Assembly (NCBI GenBank): GCA_003427395.1
Contig: BFEA01000020.1
Coordinates: 816,171-864,053 of the forward strand
Source: Chara braunii
Lineage: Eukaryota > Streptophyta > Charophyceae > Charales > Characeae
Direction: 5' to 3'
DNA: 47,883 nt
Shown piece by piece: positions 40,161-47,883 of this stretch. Numbering within the stretch: the first letter of the stretch is position 1; each line of letters begins with the position of its first letter. Under the pieces are notes generated by a model. The model did no database searches and was not told the origin of the DNA. It saw only the letters and a list, made by a program, of their open reading frames with translations. A program made the translations under genes and the position numbers.

Positions 40161-40266
40161 GGCTGATAACTGATTGTCGATTAATTGATTGCTGATAANT
40201 GATTGCTGATGANTGATTGCTGATGACTGATTGNCGATGACTGATTGNTGATNACTGATTGCTGCT
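40161..40266 (+). repeat. 14-bp minisatellite, copy C
   Basis: Equivalent of 3886-3992; several Ns inside. Confidence 0.7.
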
Positions 40267-40495
40267 TCTTAATGNTNGTTAGGAGACTGAATGATTGCAG
40301 ACCAGAAAACTTAGTAGTTNCTGATCAGAAAAANTGTGACTGNTGCTCTGGAAATTGATTGCNTGCTNNTCCGNAAACTNATTGCTTGCTATTCCGAAGA
40401 CTGATTGCTTGCTAATGAATGNCCNTTGCCGTTTGAATTNGCTGTTTGCTGATTAAACACAGATTGAATGGTGACTGAATCCACAGTTAAATTTT

Positions 40496-40635
40496 GTTCT
40501 GAGCACCGTCCTAAGCACTGTTTTGAATGAAGTCCCAAGTACATTCCTAAGAACCGTTCTGAGCACAGTTCCAAGTACTGTTCTAAGTACTGTCCCGAGT
40601 ACGGTTCTGAATGCAGTTCAGAGTACAGTTTTNGT
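40496..40635 (+). repeat. 12-bp minisatellite, copy C
   Basis: Equivalent of 4223-4360, with the same unit number. Confidence 0.78.
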
Positions 40636-40667
40636 TACNGAACACTGCTCTTGACATCNACCGAATG

Positions 40668-41137
40668 NCATTCGATACACGAGACGCAGCCTGATACANT
40701 GAATTTGTGAATTTTCGTGTCTTCGTACCGCAAGAGGAGNTGTNTACANCTNCNGTCTAGATGNTGGTAAAGCTCTNGAAATGGTAGTTCGTTCGCTACN
40801 NGCTCATGCGAGTNTTNCCCNNGCCTGTTNCACACTTTCCAGCGAAGAGNCGATACTGTGCATTTGATCGTCGAGTCCATAGAACGAAACTACATACTCG
40901 ATGTACTTCTTCTCCCCGACCATTTTGACCGCGAACTCCCTCTNAGTTAGTCTGTGAAACTCCATATTCTGACATGCGTTGTCTTCCCAATTTNTGTGTT
41001 TTTCCAGGACAGTTGTGCTTTTCACTACGAAGATCTCCTCTTCTTTCATGNCTCCTCTCACGTCCAGGCCACACAGCAAGCTCTACGNCNAGAAACNGAT
41101 AGCTATCCCCAAACNTGGAGTAGTTGTCACGATTCAC
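40668..41137 (-). pseudogene. L2 (copy C), frame-broken, many Ns
   Basis: The same three-frame arrangement as in copies A and B, with a GTG at the presumed start. The middle piece 40804-41079 keeps KEEEIFVVKSTTVLEKH and EFAVKMVGEKKYIEYVVSF. Ns prevent a full reading. Confidence 0.35.
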
Positions 41138-41653
41138 GGTGTTCAACAATTACTGCTAATTCCTCGGGAGCGTTATATACCACCATCCCTCANAAGGGTT
41201 GGAGCGTGGANCNGTTGGCTAAATAANANTGCAACTGTTTGTAGCTCCGTTGAGAGTTCTGCATTCTTTCACCGACCANNGGCGACTAAGTTTCTTTCTT
41301 TCAAAAGTGGGCACTNANGAAAGCTCGCNCCANAAGATTGGAGATAATACTNGTCATGACCTTTTCACGAAAACTNTTCGAATCCAGGTAATCGCGTATA
41401 AACTTTCNATCCAGCNAGTGGNCGNAGATGATCAACTTAACAAACTCAAATAAAATTTTCCNCCCNTTTTGCATAAAGTATGTCATAGATAGTCAGACAT
41501 GATATGTATGCAGCAAAGAGCAACGCCTGTTACTCAAGATGGTNNNGTTCTGAGTATCNNACGTAGCTNANGGGNTNNGTTAAAGNTCNTGATCTGNTGT
41601 AACTTACANATCGTATGNCATTGCTCANACTANNTTTTCTNNNTGTATATCGC
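41138..41653. other. LTR-C stretch without a supported gene
   Basis: Homologous to 4864-5379 and 21737-22251. Rich in single Ns; frames here are not interpretable. Confidence 0.5.
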
Positions 41654-44108
41654 CTNGGAACNTAAGAGTATTGCCTTCAGCTCATGTGAAAGTACCAATG
41701 ATTCCCTCAGGGTTCCCATTCTGTCTGATGTGATGTGGGGCATGGGTGTTTTAGTGTCCTTCAGAGACGAAACGCCGGACTCAATTAATTATCAAGCTCG
41801 AATTTACGCCCAAACAGTTTAGGTTGCGTATTTTCTCAGATAGTAAACTGAGTTCCTGTTGGAGCGGGAACCACTAGGAGGGCAACGAGTGGACCCAAGC
41901 AAAGGTCTGGATAGGGTGTCCTCAACCGTCACGTTGCATTCAAACGTGAGTCTAGACAGAATACAGATTATGAACAGTGCCCCTCTTTCACAGTAGTAAG
42001 GTGAATAAGGGTTCGATTAGACCTCTGATGTTTAATGCCGCTTGGGTGCTGCGGCCTCCCACTGCTAAGAGGCTTATGGGTACTTGAAGTTTGTCAGACC
42101 ACACTTACATGTCGGAAGAAGCTATCAACAGGGCTCAAATGGGTCTTTCCAAACGACTAGTACTCAGAGATGCCCACTTTTGCCAGTAGATTGGTTCGTG
42201 CATACAGTATAGGGTAACTCATAGTCATCAGACAAACTCAACACCGATATCCCGCAAAATCGCTGCTCATCATGCTGCGAGCTAGAGACTGCACGGATCA
42301 CGATTCTCGCTCAGTAGCCCTTGAGCAAACAGGCGGTCCAGATCTTACAAGTCCTAGGTCCAGGACATGTTGAGTGCAATGTCCATTGAGTAGTGTAAAT
42401 GAGTTTCGATTCGTCAGTCCCAATAGGAAGGTTACCAGTGGCTGAACGATCAGGAGTTGTTCCAATCGGAGAACTGATCACCTCACGACTAAACAGTCAG
42501 ACGTGATCCCAGACACAGAGTCTCGCCTGAATGGGATTATCACCTTAACTCATGGTGTCTTTGACCAGCAAGTCAAGTAAGTAGTGACAGCTTACTGTCG
42601 TGAGCATGACTGATTGCAGAGGTGTCACAAGCATGACTGATTGCAGAGGTGTCACAAGCATGACTGATTGCAGAGGTGTCACTTACGAGTAACTTTGTCT
42701 GCGGAAAAGGGAAAGAAAAACCCAGCGGGTCATTAACACAGCTTCAGCCAGACACATAATGAGAAGTCTGATTTCCACTAAATTGCCAACACGTTGCTCA
42801 CACAAAATCATCCGGAGACGTCACATCACACATGTCACTTCCGTACACCTCTTTAATTTGCGAGGAAACGCATTTTCAACCGTTTTACCGTTCTTCCTTT
42901 NCTCATGTGAACTGAAACAGGAACATTGCCTAATCGACGAACAGACCCCAAGATAACTGAGTAACTAATCTCTGTCAAGCAAATACTTGACCAGTAGATA
43001 AGCAACTCTCTTTAGCATCACCCCCCTTTTACTCATTGAACAACGGCATAGTGGAACAAGCACTAAGAGGACAGATTGTCACTGCCGTTAAACTTCCGGT
43101 ATCGCAAAAANGNAAAAAAAAAATGATCTTGACAAAATACGAGAAAAGAGAATGATAATCAGCACCCATACACGAGAGGGGTTCTACACAAGATCAAAGA
43201 CAAACTGATGGATCTCACCCTCGTCTCGTGTGTCACAGTCGTTTCAAAAGACAACTCACCGTTTTCTCCCCAACGTTTTAACAAGCGCAGGGACAGTTAT
43301 TAAAGACTTTTCCAAGAACGCTTAGTCGAGGCCACTTATTAGCGAACCCATCAAGTGCTCAGCCTAGTTTCAATCAATGAGCTCGCTGATCAATAATCAT
43401 TTCTCCCCATCCATATCCTTGTGGATAACTCTTGATAGTCAGTGACCTACCGAAGCGTGATCAGACTGAAGGTTGACTGTCATCAATGAAGATTGCGACG
43501 ATTAGCGGCTCTGCTCAGATATGCACACTGTACGTAATACGAGTAAACTCAGAGTTCCCTTAAGGGCTTCACACCCGCCACTCGCAAAGAAGAGTGAAAA
43601 GAACGGCTAAGGTAGGACGTGGACCAAGAGTAGAGATGACCCAATGTCAAGATTGAGGCACATCAGGCTAAAGAGCAGACAACATCAGAAGGAGGCGTTT
43701 ATCAAGCCTTCTCTTCTCGGAGTTGTCACTCAGTGCAGTCACATGGAACAAAACACGCGATGCATCCACACAAAAACATGCACTCAAAGTAGTCATATGG
43801 AGTAGACATTCAATGCAGCCTTATAGAATAGGCACTTCAATGCAGCCTCGTGGCATAGCACGGTACAGTCACACGATGCGATCACATGGCACAGGACACA
43901 CGGACGCAAAGGTTGTTCGTCTCTTTGACCTTGCCATGTGATCAGCCAGACCTCTCAACACANAGGAATACGACCAATCGACAGCGCCAACAACAATATT
44001 ATCCAACCGCCTTAGTCTTGCTAATCCCCTTAGAATAGTAGTCCATACGTTGGATTTTTTTCACGACCTGCACATTTTCAGTTATTGCTATGAGTCGGGG
44101 CTTCTCCC
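41654..44108. other. 2.46-kb block in LTR-C, absent from LTR-A
   Basis: Counterpart of 22252-24679. No gene is supported. The plus-strand frame 42759-42956 is open in both copies but short and without recognisable features. Confidence 0.65.
42604..42684 (+). repeat. 27-bp tandem repeat, three units
   Basis: Three near-perfect units of the GCATGACTGATTGCAGAGG type against two in LTR-B (23202-23255). Confidence 0.85.
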
Positions 44109-45204
44109 CCTTGTTTACCTACTCACGCAATCCACTGCAAGATTGACCCTTGTCATGATAAAAACATAACTGGTTAACAACGACCAATCATCCTAATTAA
44201 CCAAAACAAAAGAGAGAAAAGAACCGAAAATTAATAAGTCAGAAGAAGTTATCTCACGATAGTCACTATCTTATCTGAGAATTTTTTACCAGAGCAACCA
44301 CGGTGAAGCGCGTCAGCTGCCTCTTGCAATCACAAGTTGAGGGTCACTCAGAGGCAGCGTGACATGTGGTAAGTACAATTGTCTTCAAGGAAACGAGACT
44401 CTCTCCATCGTACAAGAATGCAGAGACGCAGTTGACGTCACCAGCGCTAGTTCTCACTCACGCGTCCCGCTCACATGCACCAAGGACGAAGAATAGGTGT
44501 CCGATATTGAGCACCCTCTCTTAATTTGTGAGTGACATAATCAAGCGGCTGGGCAACTCTCTCGGCGCACACCAGAGCCTCTTCGGAAGTTCTCCACGAT
44601 AATCACCTCATAAAAATGACTCCCCGAGGGTTGTCTTGTCAGCGCGTAGAAAGGTGAGAAAACACGCTGAACCCCGCTGCTCAAGAGACGAGCAACGTGG
44701 ATCTCTCAATCACCTCTCACGCCCTTGTTGCCTGCCTCACGCCACTTTCACTAGTACGCCACTCATTACAGTCATTTCTCAGGCTAGTTGCGTACCTCAG
44801 TCCAGTTGACGTCACCATCTTCCACCTGCTCACTTGTTTCGCTCTCTCCTCTTCCCTCCTTTTCCCGTTCTGTCAGACTGCCCCGCGTGCCCCGGGCATA
44901 CTGTCCACTCTCACTCACATACCTTTCGTTGACCGCCCTCTTGCACCCTCTCTTGTTGCGCCACGTCTCGAACAAGTATATGCCCCCGCCGCGCCGTCCT
45001 AGTGCACTTGCCTTGGCCTTTTCGTTTCTCAAAACAGCCTCCTGTTGACCTCTGCACGCCGCGCGCTCACACGCGTCCTTTCCCTCTGCCTTGTCTCTCT
45101 CCCGTTTCGCGGCCTCCGGGCGCCAACTGACGAGAGCTGGCATCGGGTCCTCCTTCCACTGGGTCTGCCGACCGGTGATGCTTCTGGATCTCCCCTGGTC
45201 TGTT
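44109..45204. other. LTR-C body without a supported gene
   Basis: Homologous to 5380-6421. A minus-strand frame (44784-45143) of Arg/Glu/Lys-rich sequence lies downstream of L3 and could be its continuation, but it is broken in copies A and B. Confidence 0.5.
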
Positions 45205-45598
45205 CTAGGACCTGAGGTTGGTCTCTCGGTCCGCGTCGCTTATCTCTCTTTCCCCCCCTGAGTCTCTATCCTGGTGGACCTGTTCCAGGTCTGCCGTGTC
45301 CATCGAGGTCTCAGTTTCGTGATAGGCCACCGTCATCCGAAGCCTTGCCGTCACTCCGTCTCGTCTACAGCTTCTCTCAGCTTGGTCTCTCGCCTCAGAG
45401 ATCGCATCCTGCAACTTCGGGTTAGTCCGCATCTCTCCTTCTCTTGTTCCCTCTACGTTGATGTTCAGTACCAACTCCTCTCCACCGTCATAGTTGAGTA
45501 TGATGGTAATCCAGGGCCCTTCCCCGGACACAGGGTTCCAGCGGGCCTGGTAATACCAGTACCTGGGCCTGTACCTATGCAGTGCCATAGTCAGACTC
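45205..45598 (-). CDS. L3 (copy C), open but shorter
   Basis: Same ATG as copy A (45596-45598). It has WITIILNYDGGEELVLNINV, NPKLQDAISEARDQAERSC and the polar C-terminal part, ending at a stop after TNLRS, about 15 codons earlier than copy A. With its TATA box deleted, this copy would not be expressed from its own promoter. Confidence 0.45.
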
Positions 45599-46592
45599 AA
45601 TACTATGACCTCCACGCAACACTAAGCCGTCCACACGGAATAGTACACTAACAAGCAATACACACACAGGCCAATAGCTTGCTATAGCCGCAACCACCAC
45701 CCAGCAAACCTCAGTTTCCGGCACGCAGAGCACGCTGAGAGCGATCCTCTGTCCAGCTATTTCCAGTCTGGACCCTAACTGTCAAGCGGAGTTCCGTTCC
45801 AGCACCGTTCACGATTACTGCCAAAGACTCAGACCGTCGGTCCCATAACGGGATACCGATTGGTGGTTCTTTCCTTTTAAAGCCTACTTTTAGGACTACA
45901 GTATCTGGGTGTCTGCGTCCGATGGGAAGGAGGGGGCTTATGACCCTCCATGAAGGGGTGATAAGCTTCCTACCAATGCGGCCGCGGGTCGCCCTTCTTT
46001 TGAGGCCCGACCGCCCATCGCTCCAAATTCGGACGTCGGGAAAGTCAGTATTTTCTCAAGATTTGTGTTACGTTGATCTGAATCGATGTATCTTAGACTC
46101 TCTTTAGGTACCTACGCAGGATATAAATAGGTTGATTAACGTGCAATCAGTACCTGTCGTGACACTGAAGACCCCTGATGAGTGCTTGTGGCGGCCAGCT
46201 GAAACGTTTGAGGTCCATGTTGCAAGGATTTCAATGTGTTTATTGATTCAACAGTTGCGTTTGGAAGACTTATTTTTTTTGCTTGCGTGCTCTCCATGCT
46301 CTATCATCTTCCTTGTCTTATCTTCCTCATCTTCTCTCTTCATCACTACTACATCTTTTTCTTTCTAGGTTGGTTGATGTTCGTCAGTTGTCGTTCTCCT
46401 GAATGAATGGCGTGGACTGTTTTATAATTGGTTGTCACCTTTGATTTGTCGTTCATTGGTAGTAGGGGAGTTGCCGTACGTTTACACTGAGTGATTGCGG
46501 TTCATACACTTTGCTTCTCAGAGTAACCATCATAGGGGTTAAGAGTATCGGTTGTGTGGCGTTGTTATTTAGTCTGCGGCATCAGTGATATA

Positions 46593-46718
46593 ATGGCTAA
46601 CATGCCTAGGGCTGCGAGTGTGCATACATGCTTCAATTGTGGCGACCCCAACCATTTCGCGAGATGGTGTCCCCATCGACAAACCGCTCCCAACACTGAT
46701 CATGGCTCGTCTGCGTAA
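46593..46718 (+). pseudogene. CCHC zinc-knuckle fragment of another gag-like gene
   Basis: A plus-strand frame of 41 codons from ATG 46593. It carries a perfect zinc knuckle, CFNCGDPNHFARWC (C13, C16, H21, C26), and ends at TAA 46716-46718. Such knuckles bind nucleic acid. With the coiled-coil remnants that follow in other frames, this is read as a decayed gag-type gene of a different retroelement family, on the opposite strand to the array. Confidence 0.65.
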
Positions 46719-46813
46719 GCCCCTACTCTGGCCTTCCCTACTCCCCTTGCACATCCACCCCTTCCCCCTCTTCCTCCATCCCCACCCCCACCTCCGCATC
46801 GTCTTCCTCTTTT

Positions 46814-47532
46814 GTGATGACATTGTCAACATTTAGTGTGAACGGTCAATATCAGAAAGGGAGTGGATGTTTTTATACCAATCAATGTATAGTTGCTCTA
46901 GAGGTGACGGTTGCGCAGTTGAAGGCCTGGTACGGTGCAAAGGTTGCGGAAGTGGTGGCGAAACAGCAGGAAGAAGAGAGGCTTAAGCGGGAACATGAAC
47001 CCGAAGAACGAAAATTCTGAGAGAAGAAGGATAGAGAGGATTTCCAGAAAGGACCGTATGACTCGTGAAACGCTAAGTTTGACTTTGTATGTGGCGCTCT
47101 ACGTACTAATAAGAGTGTGAATGTGTCGAGTTACTACAGCTAGGATAGAAGCAGAGTGCGGGCAATTCGCACCCGTCAACCAGTAAGTCAATGGCCAGCG
47201 GTGATGCCATGTTGGCTCGCATCCTTCAAGAATACGAGGAAATGAAATGTAAGTTCGAAGCGGCGACTGAAGCAGGTGGGAGAATTCGGGCGTTGGAAAG
47301 CAAGGTTCGAGTGTTGAAACAACAACGGCTAGACGCAGTACAAGAGGCAGAGACATGGAAGGAGGAGGCATTAAGGTCGGGTAACAAGTGTGCTCGGATA
47401 GCTACGTCACCTTCGTCGGCTCTGAAGATGTCGTCAATTACCAGACCTCGAAAATCTCCAAATAAGGAGAGGATGGGTGTCAATAAGCAAGTGGGAGAAT
47501 TCAGGCATTGGAAAGTAAGGTTTAAGTGTTGA
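46814..47532 (+). pseudogene. Coiled-coil remnant downstream of the zinc knuckle
   Basis: Frames at 46814-47020 (VAEVVAKQQEEERLKREHEP) and 47191-47532 (113 codons: LARILQEYEEMKCKFEAATE, RALESKVRVLKQQRLDAV, EAETWKEEALRSGNK) are strongly coiled-coil with heptad-like leucines, followed by a Pro/Arg-rich tail. Several stops separate them (near 47018, 47065 and 47125). The order knuckle, charged coil, AETWKxEAL coil, basic tail is one I associate from memory with gag-like proteins annotated in charophyte genomes; the association is unverified. Confidence 0.5.
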
Positions 47533-47883
47533 AACAACCAACAGAAAAAATATTTTGATATTTTTTAATTTTTAAACGTAGAAATTAAATTTTTGATATG
47601 TATCTACTGCTTGTGCTGGACCCAACTGATTGACATATATGAAGACCCTTGTCGAACATATACCAACAAGTCCCTATACACTCCCAACAAGTCCCAACAC
47701 AGTCCCAATATGTATGTGGTAATGTGTATTTTAAGTTAACCTTACTATGAAATACTAAAAACTAAAGGAGTTGAGGTTCAATGCGCACATGATTTGCATT
47801 TATGTAGGAAAATCATATATTTTGTAAATGATAGATGATGGAAAGGTATGTGGTACTTTGGTATGAAGGACTTGTAATTACCC

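Larger units (their letters stand above)
2685..46034 (-). mobile_element. Tandem array of a giant Ty3/Gypsy-type LTR retroelement (2.3 units)
   Basis: Three long homologous segments begin at 2685, 19569 and 38955 with (C/T)GTCGCACTTTTT and run in parallel. Two complete units (16.9 and 19.4 kb, the first short by a 2.43 kb block) are followed by a partial third ending at 46034. Each full unit carries gag, protease, RT, RNase H and integrase on the minus strand in Ty3/Gypsy order. The segment start coincides with an LTR end because a tRNA-Asp-like primer site lies 4 nt inside it at 19547-19564 and 38933-38950. The simplest reading is LTR-internal-LTR-internal-LTR made by unequal recombination. 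No target-site duplication can be tested because the right end is truncated. By eye the copies differ by about 5% in the short stretches I compared. Confidence 0.85.
38955..46034 (-). repeat. LTR-C (5' LTR of element 2), right end missing
   Basis: Homology to LTR-A and LTR-B runs from TGTCGCAC at 38955 to about 46034 (equivalent to 7508 and 26932), some 170 bp short of the inferred LTR end, then changes to unrelated flank. An internal deletion at 45757/45758 removes about 240 bp with the TATA box. Many single Ns between 40198 and 41660 suggest a consensus built from several similar copies. Confidence 0.6.
46035..47883. other. Right flank outside the array
   Basis: Unrelated to the array. It contains the gag-like remnants listed separately, a T/C-rich run ending TTTCTTTCTAG at about 46360-46370 that resembles a splice acceptor, and an AT-rich end (47540-47883) with short CAACAAGTCCC repeats near 47660-47710. 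Confidence 0.6.

Noticed and set aside
2685-46034. Endogenous DNA virus or giant-virus fragment, suggested by the many small overlapping ORFs.
   Set aside because: Primer-binding site, gag-PR-RT-RNase H-integrase order and LTR-like ends define an LTR retroelement; no virus-specific replication or envelope gene was seen.

Overview
What it is. The window looks like nuclear DNA of a repeat-rich green-lineage eukaryote. Pointers are a Ty3/Gypsy-type retroelement primed by a tRNA-Asp-like site (as in plant Athila/Tat elements), a fragment of mitochondrial nad1 inserted in nuclear DNA, and in the right flank a degraded CCHC zinc-knuckle plus coiled-coil gag relative of a style I associate with charophyte algae such as Chara. 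The genus is an inference from memory. No ordinary host gene, rRNA, tRNA or CRISPR array was found. Scattered single Ns and two exact duplications across single Ns mark assembly trouble.

Layout. 1-2684 is a left flank with no recognised gene. 2685-46034 is a tandem array of one giant retroelement on the minus strand with a period of about 19.4 kb: LTR-A (2685-7682), internal 1 (7683-19568), LTR-B (19569-27104), internal 2 (27105-38954), LTR-C (38955-46034, cut off at its right end). The shared left LTR end is fixed by the start of homology at 2685 and by primer-binding sites 4 nt inside 19569 and 38955. The right LTR end is inferred from a polypurine tract and is less certain. LTR-A lacks a 2.43 kb block found in LTR-B and LTR-C. 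46035-47883 is the right flank.

How the element is built, read on the minus strand. A TATA box in the LTR is followed by three sense-strand ORF remnants inside the LTR (here L3, L2, L1), the primer-binding site, a chain of five small ORFs (a, b, c, d, e) with overlapping or abutting stops and starts, gag capsid, zinc-knuckle nucleocapsid, aspartic protease, reverse transcriptase, RNase H and integrase. A plus-strand ORF rich in RGG and acidic residues lies between integrase and the 3' LTR. ORFs a, b, c and L1 (probably L2 and L3) look like diverged copies of one domain; d and e are a second paralogous pair. A candidate -1 frameshift signal, a U UUU UUA heptamer followed by a conserved 8-10 bp stem, sits exactly between protease and reverse transcriptase frames.

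State. Both internal regions are dead. They share some lesions (three in-frame TAG codons, an Asn in the RT catalytic YxDD box, an RT/RNase H frame break) and differ in others: the nad1 insertion and a 4-bp integrase deletion in internal 1; a lost protease Asp and an 8-codon RT deletion in internal 2; an inversion between the copies. This suggests duplication of an already defective element, most simply by unequal recombination, followed by independent decay.
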